Source: Arthrobacter agilis (GTDB taxonomy: Bacteria; Actinomycetota; Actinomycetes; Actinomycetales; Micrococcaceae). Taken from it: 64,000 nucleotides of DNA. This document shows, one piece after another, positions 19,145 through 28,824 of the stretch. The stretch spans positions 186,001-250,000 of the forward strand of contig NZ_VHIM01000005.1 of the NCBI RefSeq assembly GCF_006494655.1, in the 5' to 3' direction. The notes under the pieces are model-generated. The model worked only from the letters and a program-made list of their open reading frames with translations. It was not told the origin of the DNA and ran no database searches. A program made the translations under genes and the position numbers. Every line of letters starts with the position of its first letter. Within the stretch, counting starts at the first letter, position 1.

Positions 19145-22100
19145 GGATCCTCAAACCCTTCGGCGTCGTGTAAAAGCCGGCGTCGGCGAGGGCGCGGCCG
19201 ATGTCCGTGTCGAGAATCTCGCCGCCGTTCACCTTTTCGAGCGCCATCTTGTCCGCGGCGCCGCGACGGATGATCAGCACGAGCGCCAGCGCAGCGGCCC
19301 GGAGGATCCCGGAGTCCTCGGTGAATGTCAGGAGAGTCTTGCCGCCCCGCTCCACGTAGAGGGCCAGGGCGCCGTCCACGAGCACGACGAGCGCTCCCGC
19401 CTTCCGTCCGGCGCGGTGCCCGCCGTCGGCCTGGGGCCAGCTGAGGGCCGCGCCGTACGGGTTGGCGGGGTCCGTGGCGGCGAGGGCGACGGCGTTGAGG
19501 GGAGCAGCCTCGCCGCCGAGGACGTCCTGTGCCGTGGGCAGCTGGTTGTCCGCGCTGAAGGACCGCAACCGGTCCACCGTCGCGGGCACGGCGAACTGGG
19601 CGGCCCCGAGGTGCTCGATGAAGTAGCCGCGCCTGCACCGGCCCATCTCCTCGAGCCGTGCCAGCACCTTGTACATGAGGCCGAAGCCGCCCGGAATGCC
19701 CTCGTTGCCGACGGCGCCGCGCGTGACCACGCCGTAGCGGTCCAGCAGGAGCTCGGCGGTGGCGTGCGCGTGGAGCGTGGTCTCGGCCTCGACGGCGGGC
19801 AGCATGTTCCAGCGTCCTGCGGCCAGGGGAGGCGTGGGCCGCTGGTAGCCGCCCGCCCCGCCGTCGTCGGACGTCGCGCTGAGGCGCATCGATGCCCCGG
19901 TCAGGGACTTACCGGGCGCGCGGCCGAGCCGGCCCGCCCGGGAGGTGCGTGCCCGGGCGGGCACGGGGCGCTGCTTGTGGGCGGTCTTGCCGTTGGCCAG
20001 CAGCGAGCGGACGGGGGTGAAGGTGTCGTTGCTGATCCGGCCCGCCCAGACGAGATCCCAGAGCGCGGTGACGACGGCGGTGTCCGTGGTGGCCTCCTGC
20101 ACGTCGAGCAGGTTCGTCAGTTGGCGGAGGAAGAAACCGCCACCCCCGGCGAGCAGGTCCAGGAGTGCGGTGTGGAGCGTGGTCGGTTCGAACGCCGGGT
20201 CGGGCCGCAGGGTGAGGGGCGCGTTCTCGGCGAGGTGGAGGGCGATCCAGCCGTCGTTCCCGGCGAGTGACCCGGCTCCCGACCACAGCACCTCGCCGGT
20301 CGCGGTGAGTTCGTCGAGCATGGCCGGCGTGTAGTTCGCCACGCGCTGCGAGAGGATCAGGGGTTCCCAGGCCGAGGCGGGGATCGGGACCCCGGACAGC
20401 TGGTCGATCACCGTGACCACGCCGTCGAGCCCGCGCAGCCCGGACCCGATGTGCTGCCACACCGGGAGGAAACGCCCGTAGGCTGTCGGGTCGACGGGCT
20501 CGACCTCCTGCCGGAGGGCAGCGAGGGACCGCCGCCGGAGGCGCCGCAGCACCTCCACGTCGCACCATTCGCTCGAGGCGGGTGCGTGGAGGGTGATGGT
20601 CCCGGGGGCGGCTCCGGAGTCCGCGGAGATGTCGAGGACGGGCACGGATTCCGCGGGGCGGAACTCGCCCTCGACCACGCGCCCGGCTCCGGCCAGCCGC
20701 TGCAGCGAACCGGTGACGACGGCGACGCCGAGGCCGAGGTGGGACGCCGCCTCGGCTGCGGTGAAGGGGCCATGGGTGCGGGCGTAGCGGCCCACGAGGT
20801 CGCCGAGCGGATCGGCGACCGGCTCGATGAACGCGAGCGGGATGCCCATCGGAAGGGGGACACCGATGGCATCACGGAGTCTGGCGGCGTCCTCGACGGC
20901 GGAGATCCGCTCGATGCCGGCGATGTTCACCGTGAGAGCCCGGTTCGCCTTCACCAGGACGGCGACGTGCTGCCGGACCAGGTCCGCCGAGGCGACCCCC
21001 GGGCTCGGGCGTTCCTCGGTGGTCTCCGAGCCGGAGCCGGTGCCGGTGTCGGGGCGGGTGTCGGAGCCGGCGGCGGTGTCCGCGACATCTGAGGGCGCGT
21101 CGAGCCGTTCCGCGATCTCGCCGATCGTGAGGGGCCCGAGGATGCGCAGGAGATCCGCCACGCCCTCGAGTCCGCGGGCGCGCCGGTCCGCCTTGAGCCG
21201 CTGCAGTTCCAGTTCCGTCTCGGCGATGACCCGCGCGTCCAGCAGCTCGCGCAGTTCGGCCCGGCCCAGCAGCTCGTTGAGCAGCGTCGGGTCCAGTGAG
21301 AGCGCTGCGGCTCGTCGCTCGGCCAGCGGCGAATCTCCCTCGTAGAGGAAGGAGGCCACGTAGCCGAACAGCATGGATCGCGCGAACGGCGAGGGCTGCT
21401 GCGTGGTGACCTCGACGATCCGCAGTTCGCGCCGCTCCAGTGACGCGGCAAGATCCTTCAGCGCCGGGAGGTCGTAGACGTCCTGGAGGCACTCGCGCAC
21501 CGTCTCGAGCACGATCGGGAACGTCGGGTACTTCTTCGCGACGTCGAGCAGTTGGGCGGAGCGCTGACGCTGCTGCCACAGCGGCGTGCGCTTGCTCGGG
21601 TTCTGTCGCGGCAGCAGCAGGGCACGCGCCGCACACTCGCGGAAGCGCGAGGCGAAGAGCGCCGAACCGCCCACCTCCGCCGTGACGATCGCGTCGAGCT
21701 CCTCGGCGTCGAAGAGGAACAGGTCCGCGCCGGGGGGTTCGTCGTCCATGAGCGGCACCCGCAGCACGATCCCGTCGTCGGACGCCATCGCCGAGCCGTC
21801 CATGCCGTAGCGCTGCTCGAGCCGCGCGCCGACCGCGAGCGCCCACGGTGCGTGGACCGGCATGCCGAAGGGGCTGTGGAGCACCACGCGCCAGTCGCCG
21901 AGTTCGTCGTGGAAGCGTTCGACGACGAGCGTGCGGTCGTTCGGGACCACCTCGGTGGCCTCGCGCTGCTCCGTCAGATACGTGATGAGGTTCCCCGCGG
22001 CCCAGGCGTCGAGCCCGATCCTCTCGCACCGCTCCTGGGCCTTCTCCGGCGTGGCGCCCGACATCTCACGGTGGAAGGCACCCAGCGCGCGTCCGAGTTC

Positions 22101-24083
22101 CACGGGTCTGCCGAGGGAATCGCCCTTCCAGAACGGAAGCTTCCCCGGCTGGCCGAATGCCGGGGAGACCAGTACGCGGTCGTGGGTGATCTCCTCGATG
22201 CGCCAGCTCGTGGCGCCGAGCGCGAAGACATCGCCCACGCGCGATTCGTAGACCATCTCCTCGTCCAGTTCCCCGACGCGGCGTCCACCCGCCCGCGGGC
22301 CCTCGCCCTCGGACCCGACGAGGAAGACGCCGAACAGGCCGCGATCGGGGATGGTGCCGCCGGAGGTGACGGCGAGGCGCTGTGCTCCGGGCTTGCCGGT
22401 GATGGTGCCCTCGACGCGGTCCCAGATGATGCGCGGCCGGAGCTCGGCGAATTCGTCGGAGGGATACCGGCCGGCCAGGAGGTCGAGCGTCGCATCGAAG
22501 GCCGAACGCGGCAGGGTCGCGAAGGGGGCCGACGTGCGGACCACGTCGAACCACTCCTCGACGTCGATGGTGCCGAGCGCCGCTGCCGCGACGGTCTGCT
22601 GGGCCAGGATGTCGAGCGGGTTCGTGGGGATGTAGAGGGGCTCGATCTGCCCGGCGAGCATCCGCTCCACCGTGACGGTGGTGTTGACGAGGTCCCCGCG
22701 GTGCTTGGGGAACAGGACGCCCTGCGAGACCTCGCCCACCTGGTGCCCCGCGCGGCCCACCCGCTGCAGTCCGCTTGCCACCGAATGGGGCGACTCGACC
22801 TGCACCACGAGGTCCACGGCGCCCATGTCGATCCCGAGCTCGAGCGAGCTCGTGGCGACCACGCAGCGCAACCGGCCGGACTTGAGGTCGTCCTCGATGA
22901 GCGCGCGCTGGTCCTTGGACACCGATCCGTGGTGGGCGCGGGCCAGCAGGGGTTCGGCGCCGGTACTCTGGCCGGCCTGCGCCATCATCTGTGCGGGCGT
23001 CGCGGTGGTGTGGGCGTAGGGCTGCGACGAGGAAGAGGCCGCCGTCGGTTCCAGGGCGCCCGGGTCACCGCCCGCGGCCCACACCGCATCCCGCTCGCGG
23101 CGTTCGGCGTGGATCTCGTTGAGGCGCGCGGTCAGTCGTTCGGCGAGCCGCCGGGAATTGGCGAACACGATCGTCGACCGGTTCTGGCCGATGAGGTCGA
23201 CGATCTTCTCCTCGACATGCGGCCAGATACTCGCCTGCGGGACGGCGTCGCCGTCGTCGTCCGCGTTGGCTGCGGCTCCGCCGAGCTCCGTCATGTCCTC
23301 CACGGGCACGGTGACGGTGAGATCCCACTGCTTCTTCGAGGGAGGGGCGACGATCTCGACGGGTGCGTTGCCGGAGAGGAAACGGGCCACCGTCTCCTTC
23401 GGCTCCACCGTGGCGGACAGGCCGATGCGCTGCACCGGGGAGTCGAGCAGGGCGTCCAGCCGGGCGAGGGAGACCGCGAGGTGGGCGCCGCGCTTGGTCC
23501 CGGCGACGGCGTGCACCTCGTCGATGATGACGGTGTCCACCTCCAGGAGCGTCTCCCTGGCCTTGGAGGTGAGCATCAGGAACAGTGACTCGGGGGTGGT
23601 GATGAGGATGTCCGGCGGGCGTGTGAGCATGGCGCGCCGCTCTGCCTGCGGGGTGTCCCCGGACCGCACGCCCACCGTGATGCTCGGCGCCGGCAGACCC
23701 AGCCGTTTCGCGGTCTGCGTGATCCCGATCAGCGGTGCACGGAGGTTCCGCTCGACGTCGACGCCGAGGGCCTTCAGCGGCGAGATGTAGAGGACGCGGG
23801 TGCTGCGCTTCGGCTTCCTCGGTGCCTTGCGGCCCTTCTCGGGTACCCCTGGTGGTGGGGCGTCGTCGTCCCCGCTGCCCTCGCCGGAGGCGATGAGGCG
23901 GTCCAGGGCCCAGAGGAACGCGGCGAGGGTCTTGCCGGAGCCGGTGGGTGCGACGACCAGCGCGTTCGACCCGGCGGAGATGGCCGACCAGGCGCCTTCC
24001 TGTGCAGGAGTGGGCTCGGAGAAGGCCCCTGCGAACCACTCATGGGTCGCGGGGGTGAACCTCGTCAGCACCGGCGTCGTCAC
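19137..24083 (-). CDS. lhr: Lhr-family ATP-dependent helicase (large)
   Basis: The 1648-residue SF2 helicase has VVAPTGSGKTLAAFLWAL (Walker A, about residue 40), a DEVH box in IDEVHAVAG, LSATVEPKETV (motif III), the C-terminal RecA motifs ATSSLELGIDMG and QRVGRAGHQVG, and the winged-helix Lhr core. The second half (about 870-1648) is the C-terminal domain, for which uracil-DNA glycosylase activity has been reported in the E. coli homologue. Mycobacterial Lhr is an ssDNA-dependent 3'-5' translocase induced by DNA damage. I chose the GTG at 24083 (TTPVLTRFTPATHEW); it is divergent from the small membrane protein gene with 153 bases between. Confidence 0.93.
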   Translation of the reverse strand: MTTPVLTRFTPATHEWFAGAFSEPTPAQEGAWSAISAGSNALVVAPTGSGKTLAAFLWALDRLIASGEGSGDDDAPPPGVPEKGRKAPRKPKRSTRVLYISPLKALGVDVERNLRAPLIGITQTAKRLGLPAPSITVGVRSGDTPQAERRAMLTRPPDILITTPESLFLMLTSKARETLLEVDTVIIDEVHAVAGTKRGAHLAVSLARLDALLDSPVQRIGLSATVEPKETVARFLSGNAPVEIVAPPSKKQWDLTVTVPVEDMTELGGAAANADDDGDAVPQASIWPHVEEKIVDLIGQNRSTIVFANSRRLAERLTARLNEIHAERRERDAVWAAGGDPGALEPTAASSSSQPYAHTTATPAQMMAQAGQSTGAEPLLARAHHGSVSKDQRALIEDDLKSGRLRCVVATSSLELGIDMGAVDLVVQVESPHSVASGLQRVGRAGHQVGEVSQGVLFPKHRGDLVNTTVTVERMLAGQIEPLYIPTNPLDILAQQTVAAAALGTIDVEEWFDVVRTSAPFATLPRSAFDATLDLLAGRYPSDEFAELRPRIIWDRVEGTITGKPGAQRLAVTSGGTIPDRGLFGVFLVGSEGEGPRAGGRRVGELDEEMVYESRVGDVFALGATSWRIEEITHDRVLVSPAFGQPGKLPFWKGDSLGRPVELGRALGAFHREMSGATPEKAQERCERIGLDAWAAGNLITYLTEQREATEVVPNDRTLVVERFHDELGDWRVVLHSPFGMPVHAPWALAVGARLEQRYGMDGSAMASDDGIVLRVPLMDDEPPGADLFLFDAEELDAIVTAEVGGSALFASRFRECAARALLLPRQNPSKRTPLWQQRQRSAQLLDVAKKYPTFPIVLETVRECLQDVYDLPALKDLAASLERRELRIVEVTTQQPSPFARSMLFGYVASFLYEGDSPLAERRAAALSLDPTLLNELLGRAELRELLDARVIAETELELQRLKADRRARGLEGVADLLRILGPLTIGEIAERLDAPSDVADTAAGSDTRPDTGTGSGSETTEERPSPGVASADLVRQHVAVLVKANRALTVNIAGIERISAVEDAARLRDAIGVPLPMGIPLAFIEPVADPLGDLVGRYARTHGPFTAAEAASHLGLGVAVVTGSLQRLAGAGRVVEGEFRPAESVPVLDISADSGAAPGTITLHAPASSEWCDVEVLRRLRRRSLAALRQEVEPVDPTAYGRFLPVWQHIGSGLRGLDGVVTVIDQLSGVPIPASAWEPLILSQRVANYTPAMLDELTATGEVLWSGAGSLAGNDGWIALHLAENAPLTLRPDPAFEPTTLHTALLDLLAGGGGFFLRQLTNLLDVQEATTDTAVVTALWDLVWAGRISNDTFTPVRSLLANGKTAHKQRPVPARARTSRAGRLGRAPGKSLTGASMRLSATSDDGGAGGYQRPTPPLAAGRWNMLPAVEAETTLHAHATAELLLDRYGVVTRGAVGNEGIPGGFGLMYKVLARLEEMGRCRRGYFIEHLGAAQFAVPATVDRLRSFSADNQLPTAQDVLGGEAAPLNAVALAATDPANPYGAALSWPQADGGHRAGRKAGALVVLVDGALALYVERGGKTLLTFTEDSGILRAAALALVLIIRRGAADKMALEKVNGGEILDTDIGRALADAGFYTTPKGLRIRA

Positions 24084-24236
24084 CGTCTCATCATGCCCCA
24101 GGGCACCGACACTCGGCTCCGTCGCGGACCGCGACCGGATGGGTGCTCCGCCGCACCGGCGGCCTGCCGCGGAACGGGGGCGGCGCGACGTAGGTTGCGG
24201 GAAGGGCCGCACCGTGTGGCCGGCGAGGAGCGACGC

Positions 24237-24785
24237 ATGACGGCCGGAACCGGGACTGGGCGGCGGCCGGGACGCGCAGGGTACGCCTCGAACAACTGGC
24301 TGCCGATCGCGGCCCTCGGAGTGCTGCTCCTGGGCGGCGCCGTCGCCGCGGTAGCCACCGGCGACGACACGGGCCGCCTTGCTGCCTACGTCGTGGTGGG
24401 CACGCTCGCCCTCGTTCTCGTGACGGTCCCGTGGCTCCTCCGGCATCCGCCGGCCCTCCACGCCTCCACGGGCACCTATCTGGTGCTCGCCGTCGCCGTC
24501 GAACTGGGGGCCCTGCTCGGTGGCGCCGTCGAGGCCTTCCGCGGGCTCGGCGCGTGGGCCGTGCTGGGACTGGGACTCGCGGTCTACGGATACCTCGAAC
24601 GCGCACGCGTCGTGGTGACGGCCGGCGTGGTCGCGGTCCTCCTGGGTATCGCCGCCATCGCCGCGGACCGTCCCTGGCTCACGCTGTTCCTCGCGTCGGC
24701 CACCGCCGCGATGATCCTGCTCGCCGCCCGGCGGCTCAAGAGACTCGCCGACCGACGGGACGGCGCAGAGCAGGCTGCTCCCTAG
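24237..24785 (+). CDS. Small hydrophobic membrane protein, function unknown
   Basis: The 182-residue protein has about six hydrophobic helices: LPIAALGVLLLGGAVAAVA, LAAYVVVGTLALVLVTVPWLL, TYLVLAVAVELGALLGGAV, AWAVLGLGLAVYGYL, VVVTAGVVAVLLGIAAIAA and LTLFLASATAAMILLAA. It ends in a positively charged tail (RRLKRLADRRD). It resembles short integral membrane proteins of the HdeD-like kind but I do not recognise the family. ATG 24237 follows GAGGAG. The stop overlaps the stop of the convergent lipoprotein gene (CTAG at 24782-24785). Confidence 0.75.
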   Translation: MTAGTGTGRRPGRAGYASNNWLPIAALGVLLLGGAVAAVATGDDTGRLAAYVVVGTLALVLVTVPWLLRHPPALHASTGTYLVLAVAVELGALLGGAVEAFRGLGAWAVLGLGLAVYGYLERARVVVTAGVVAVLLGIAAIAADRPWLTLFLASATAAMILLAARRLKRLADRRDGAEQAAP

Positions 24786-25531
24786 GAAGCCGGCTGCAGC
24801 GTCCCGACGGACATGAGGACGATCGAGGCCGCCGAACACGCGGGGATGTCCTGTGGCAGGATCAGCGAATCGGTCGCACCGGGCGGGTAGACGCGCAATC
24901 CTGCGGCAGGGGTCAGACCGCACTCGGCCCCGTAGTTCTGGGCGTTGGTCTGACGCAGGGTCGTGGTCGCCGAGGCACCCGGTGCGAGGGTCACGCTGCC
25001 CGCCGTGGCCTCCGCCCGGTCCGCCGGAGCGCCGAGCTGGTTGCCGGCCGCATCGACGAAGGACACCCCGGGGTAACCCGCCATGGTGCACGCCTGGCTG
25101 GAGGCGTTCGTCAGGACGAGCGTCCGGTACACACTGCCGGCAGCGCCCCCGCCCAGCTGGTCCTCGATGGAACCGGTCAGCTCTGCCGCGGTACAGATGC
25201 CCCCACCGGCGGCGGGGACGGTAACGGCCGGCGCCGGCGAGGGCTCGCCCGACGGCGCCACCGGCTCAGCGGGTTCGGCGGATTCAGAAGGTTCAGGGGT
25301 GTCGGCCGCCGTCGGACCCGCCGTGGGCTCCGCGCTCGGGAATGCCGAGGGGCCCCCGCCCGGGACCGCGCTCGCAGCGGAGGACGGTGCAACGGCCGAC
25401 GCGCTCCCGGTGGACGGCGAGACGGTTCCGGCGTCCTCGGACCCCGACGTGGTGCAGCCGCTCACCGCGACCAGTGTTCCGGCGGCCATGACGGCCGCGA
25501 TCCAACGCTTGCTCCCCAGCAGACTAGTCAT
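24782..25531 (-). CDS. DUF4232 lipoprotein
   Basis: A 249-residue secreted lipoprotein. After the charged start MTSLLGSKRW and a hydrophobic core comes the lipobox VSGC (acylated Cys about residue 26). Residues 27-110 are a low-complexity Pro/Ser/Ala/Glu linker. The DUF4232 domain follows (about 115-245): TAAELTGSIE, YRTLVLTNASSQACTMAGYPGVSF, and a C-terminal C-x-A-A-S. DUF4232 occurs in many actinobacterial envelope proteins without known function. ATG 25531 has AAGG 7 bases upstream; a GTG two codons earlier is an alternative. rlmH lies 76 bases upstream on the same strand. Confidence 0.82.
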   Translation of the reverse strand: MTSLLGSKRWIAAVMAAGTLVAVSGCTTSGSEDAGTVSPSTGSASAVAPSSAASAVPGGGPSAFPSAEPTAGPTAADTPEPSESAEPAEPVAPSGEPSPAPAVTVPAAGGGICTAAELTGSIEDQLGGGAAGSVYRTLVLTNASSQACTMAGYPGVSFVDAAGNQLGAPADRAEATAGSVTLAPGASATTTLRQTNAQNYGAECGLTPAAGLRVYPPGATDSLILPQDIPACSAASIVLMSVGTLQPAS

Positions 25532-25607
25532 TTCCACACCTTACGTCCGGCGCGGACGGTGTCCAGCCACGCGGGCGGAGCGTGGTGCGATTGTTACCGG
25601 CGCCGGG

Positions 25608-26063
25608 TCACTCGTGATGGTACGAGCGCCCGCCCGCGATCTCCTGTGCCCGGTAGACCTGCTCCGCGAGGATGAGCCGGACCAGCTGGTGCGGGAAGAC
25701 GAGCGGGGACAGCGACCAGATGAAGTCGGCCCGCTGGTGCACCGGCCGGTCGACGCCGTAGGCGCCGCCGATGATGACGGTGACCCCTCGCGAGGATTCC
25801 AGCGGGGTAAGCAGCGTGCGGGACACCGTGGGGGAATCGATGGCCTTGCCGCGCTCGTCGAGCAGGATCACGAAATCGGTGCCCAGCCTGCCGAGCAGCC
25901 GCTCGGACTCCTCCTTGCGGGCGGCGTCGTTCTCCCGCGCCGAATGGGCGATCAGCTGCCAGGAGAGGTCGAAGGGCTTCTTCAGCCGCTTCGCGTACCG
26001 GTCGATGCCCTCGGACACCCAGCTCTCGTGCTTGCGGCCCACTGCGAGCACCCGTATTGCCAT
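25608..26063 (-). CDS. rlmH: 23S rRNA (pseudouridine-1915 N3)-methyltransferase RlmH
   Basis: A 151-residue SPOUT methyltransferase that methylates pseudouridine 1915 in helix 69 of 23S rRNA on the assembled 70S ribosome. The SAM knot residues FVILLDERGKAIDS and VTVIIGGAYGVDR are present. So is the strictly conserved end: LAEQVYRAQEIAGGRSYHHE, where the final YHHE is diagnostic. ATG at 26063. It is divergent from the DJ-1-like gene with 146 bases between. Confidence 0.95.
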   Translation of the reverse strand: MAIRVLAVGRKHESWVSEGIDRYAKRLKKPFDLSWQLIAHSARENDAARKEESERLLGRLGTDFVILLDERGKAIDSPTVSRTLLTPLESSRGVTVIIGGAYGVDRPVHQRADFIWSLSPLVFPHQLVRLILAEQVYRAQEIAGGRSYHHE

Positions 26064-26209
26064 GAGCTCAGGCTATCGCGGGCCGCCGCGGACCTCCGGG
26101 ATCTGAACGAGCGGTGAACGCTGGCCGCTGAGCCGAGCGCGCCCGGCCGCACCGGACGGCGGCGCCCGGGGCCGGGCGTAGGGTGGGGAGCCGATGAAAG
26201 GAGCACCCC

Positions 26210-26977
26210 ATGAAGAAGATCCTCATGGTTCTGACCAGCGTTTCCGAGATCGGCGACACGGGGGAGAAGACCGGCTACAACGTGGCCGAGGCCGCCCACC
26301 CCTGGAAGGTCTTCAAGGATTCCGGACACTTCGTCGACTTCGCGTCGATCCAGGGCGGGCAGCCGCCGCGCGACGAGGTGGACACCGCGGATCCCGTGCA
26401 GGTCGCCTTCACGGAGGGCGAGACCACGCGCGCCGGGCTCTACAACACGGCCCGCGTCGACGTCGTCGATCCCGCCCAGTACGACGCCGTCTACCTCGTG
26501 GGCGGGCACGGCACCATGTGGGACTTCCCGGACAGCGAGGGCCTGCAGAAGCTCGTGGCGGGGGTCTACGACGCGGGCGGACTGGTCGGCGCCGTCTGCC
26601 ACGGGCCCGCCGGGCTGGTGAACGTGGAACTGGGCAACGGGTTCAGGCTGGTCGAGGGCCGCACGGTGGCCGCATTCACCAATGACGAGGAGGTCGCGGC
26701 CGGAAAGGACGAGGTCATCCCCTTCTTCCTGGCGGACCGGCTCCGGGAGCAGGGCGCGACGCACGTCTTCGCGGACGTCTTCGAGGAGAAGGTCGTGGTC
26801 GACGACCGGCTCGTGACGGGTCAGAACCCGGCGTCGGCAGCGGGCGTGGCCAAGGAGATGGAGAAGCTGTTCGCGGTGGTCATCCAGCAGGAGAAGGCCG
26901 AGGAGCAGCACGAGACGGAGGCCCTGCGCGCCGAGAAGGACGCCGTCAAGGCTGCCGCGGTGGGCGACGAGGACTGA
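26210..26977 (+). CDS. DJ-1/PfpI/Hsp31-like protein with charged C-terminal extension
   Basis: The 255-residue protein of the class I glutamine amidotransferase-like superfamily resembles Hsp31/HchA glyoxalase III proteins. It has VLTSVSEIGDTGEKTGYN (residues 7-24, the substrate-side E and Y of the family), VYLVGGHGTMWDF and the nucleophile elbow AVCHGPAGL (C about residue 128). It probably detoxifies methylglyoxal or acts as a holding chaperone. Residues about 222-255 form a strongly charged helix (QQEKAEEQHETEALRAEKD) not found in the core family. The ATG follows AAAGGAGC; monocistronic. Confidence 0.88.
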   Translation: MKKILMVLTSVSEIGDTGEKTGYNVAEAAHPWKVFKDSGHFVDFASIQGGQPPRDEVDTADPVQVAFTEGETTRAGLYNTARVDVVDPAQYDAVYLVGGHGTMWDFPDSEGLQKLVAGVYDAGGLVGAVCHGPAGLVNVELGNGFRLVEGRTVAAFTNDEEVAAGKDEVIPFFLADRLREQGATHVFADVFEEKVVVDDRLVTGQNPASAAGVAKEMEKLFAVVIQQEKAEEQHETEALRAEKDAVKAAAVGDED

Positions 26978-27086
26978 CATCGGCGCCTCCTCCCCGGGTG
27001 TGCCAGCGGGCGTCCGCGGGCGGCGCGGCGAGCGCCGTCGGACGTGCCTCTTCCGGTGGCGTGGATCCGGGCTGTAGCGTGACGGC

Positions 27087-27938
27087 GTGATAGTCCCCGA
27101 CACGTCCCAGACCGCCGCGGCCGTCGCGGATCACTACGACGAGCTCGATCCGATCTACCGCCGGGTGTGGGGTGAGCACGTGCACCACGGATTCTGGGTC
27201 ACGGGGCGCGAAACGCCCGCGCAGGCCGTGGAAGCACTCAGCGACACTGTCGCGGACCGGTTGCGGCTCGCGCCCGATGAGGTGTGCGTCGACATCGGCT
27301 GCGGCTATGGCTCCACCGCCCGGCAGCTGGCGGCATCACGTGGTGTCCGGGTCACCGGGTTCACTCTCTCGGCCGAACAGGCCGGGTATGCGGCGTCCCG
27401 TCCCGTCGACGGCGTCGACATACGCCTGGGGGACTGGCTCGCCAACGGGCTCACCGATGCCTCTGCCGATGCCGCCTGGGCCATCGAGTCGAGCGAGCAC
27501 ATGGCGGATAAACCCGGGTTCTTCGAGGAGGCCCATCGCGTGCTGACACCCGGTGGCCGCTTCGTCATCTGTGCATGGCTCGCCGAGACCGGCGCCACCG
27601 GGTGGAAGGTCCGCCATCTGCTCGAGCCGATCTGCAGGGAGGGCCGCCTGCCCTCGATGGGCACGCGCGAGGAGTACGAGGCGATGGCCGTGGCCGCCGG
27701 TTTCACGGTGGTCGGCTACGAGGACGTCAGCCGCGACGTCGCGCGCACCTGGACGATCTGCCTCCGTCGGTTCCTGAAGGTCCTGCTCGTCGACCGCGGG
27801 ACCCGCCGCCTCGCCGTCCGCGGACGCGATCGCATCTTCATGCTGAGCCTGCCGCGCCTGATCCTGGCCTACCGCACCGGGGCCATGCGCTACGGGATCT
27901 TCACCCTGTCGAAGGGGACCGGGGATACCGCGCCGTAG
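27087..27938 (+). CDS. Class I SAM-dependent methyltransferase (tocopherol-methyltransferase-like)
   Basis: The 283-residue protein has motif I VCVDIGCGYGSTARQLAA and the following VTGFTLS, motif II-like DAAWAIESSEHMADK, and post-I HRVLTPGGRFVICAW. HYDELDPIYRRVWGEHVHHGFW at the start resembles gamma-tocopherol/MPBQ methyltransferases and the isoprenoid/fatty acid-active Methyltransf_11 group; the acceptor cannot be named. A basic region with FRKV-like helices near the C-terminus (RTWTICLRRFLKVLLVDRG) may contact the membrane. Start is GTG 27087 with no strong ribosome binding site. A large hairpin follows the stop. Confidence 0.82.
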   Translation: MIVPDTSQTAAAVADHYDELDPIYRRVWGEHVHHGFWVTGRETPAQAVEALSDTVADRLRLAPDEVCVDIGCGYGSTARQLAASRGVRVTGFTLSAEQAGYAASRPVDGVDIRLGDWLANGLTDASADAAWAIESSEHMADKPGFFEEAHRVLTPGGRFVICAWLAETGATGWKVRHLLEPICREGRLPSMGTREEYEAMAVAAGFTVVGYEDVSRDVARTWTICLRRFLKVLLVDRGTRRLAVRGRDRIFMLSLPRLILAYRTGAMRYGIFTLSKGTGDTAP

Positions 27939-27957
27939 GTCCCGAAGCCTGGAGGGA

Positions 27958-28002
27958 CTCGTCGGGGGGTCCGCGGCGTCCGCTCCGCGGACCCCCGACG
28001 AG
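27958..28002. terminator. Strong hairpin after the methyltransferase gene
   Basis: Arms 27958-27976 and 27985-28002 are complementary over 18 bp with one bulged G and an 8-base loop. It lies 20 bases after the stop. The rest of the gap to 28211 holds no gene I can support. Confidence 0.7.
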
Positions 28003-28211
28003 GGGGTGCCGGTCCGGCCGTACCGGAGGAGGGCAGCGGGCACGTAGTGCCCCATCGCGAACACCACGTTCCAGTTACTCCGGCAGGAGCGTCGCGCCTC
28101 GGCCGATCATCATCCGGTGGGTGCACCCACCCGGCCGGCCGATGAGTTCCTGGTGCGTGCCACGTCTACCGTGTACGTATAGGCAATTGGCCGGAGCAAT
28201 GGAGGAACCTG

Positions 28212-28787
28212 ATGTCACGGGAATTGGTGTGGACGGGATTCATGTCGCTGGATGGTGTGGTCGATTCCCCGGGCGGTGTGGAAGAGGGGCACCGTGGGGG
28301 CGGATGGGTCCTCAGCACCGAGTTCCTGCCCGAGGCCTTCGCCCTCAAGGGTGAGGAGTTGGAGGAGACCACAGCGCTCATGTTCGGGCGCCGCAGCTAC
28401 GAGGCCTTTGCCCCGATCTGGGTCGGCTCCGAAGACCATGCGGCCTACAAGGACCTGCCCAAGTACGTGGTTTCCACCAGCCTCGACGAGCACGCGCTCG
28501 TCGACGGGTGGGGCCCGACGGAAGTGCTGCGATCCCTCGACGAGGTGGCCGCACTCAAGCAGGGCGAGGGCGGCGCAATATTCGTCCATGGAAGTGCCGG
28601 GCTCGCGCGGGCTCTCGCCGACGCCGGTCTCATCGACCGGTACAACCTCCTCGTGTTTCCCGTCCTGCTGGGCGCCGGTAAACGACTCTTCAGCACTGAG
28701 GACAGGAGCCGGCAGCAGCTGCGCCTGCGCGAGTCCGAGACCTATCCGAATGGCGTCGTGAAGGCCGTCTACGAGGTGATCCGATGA
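28212..28787 (+). CDS. Dihydrofolate reductase-fold protein (RibD C-terminal type)
   Basis: The 191-residue protein has the DHFR-like/RibD_C pattern: WTGFMSLDGVVDSPGG at the start, TTALMFGRRSYEAFAPIW (NADPH site), YVVSTSLDE, FVHGSAGLARALADAGLID and LLVFPVLLGAGKRLF. Members are usually NADPH-dependent reductases of unknown substrate; true folate reduction is unlikely because the folate-binding residues differ. The ATG at 28212 follows GGAGG by 7 bases. The tRNA-Ser(CGA) gene lies convergent downstream. Confidence 0.88.
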   Translation: MSRELVWTGFMSLDGVVDSPGGVEEGHRGGGWVLSTEFLPEAFALKGEELEETTALMFGRRSYEAFAPIWVGSEDHAAYKDLPKYVVSTSLDEHALVDGWGPTEVLRSLDEVAALKQGEGGAIFVHGSAGLARALADAGLIDRYNLLVFPVLLGAGKRLFSTEDRSRQQLRLRESETYPNGVVKAVYEVIR

Positions 28788-28824
28788 TGTGGGCGCAGGA
28801 GCGCTGCTGAGCGGCAGGCGACAC

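Noticed and set aside
21552..23588. 678-codon plus-strand open frame across lhr
   Set aside because: It is fully opposite the lhr coding sequence, where all helicase motifs are found; composition is Arg/Gly/Glu-rich noise of high-GC antisense DNA.
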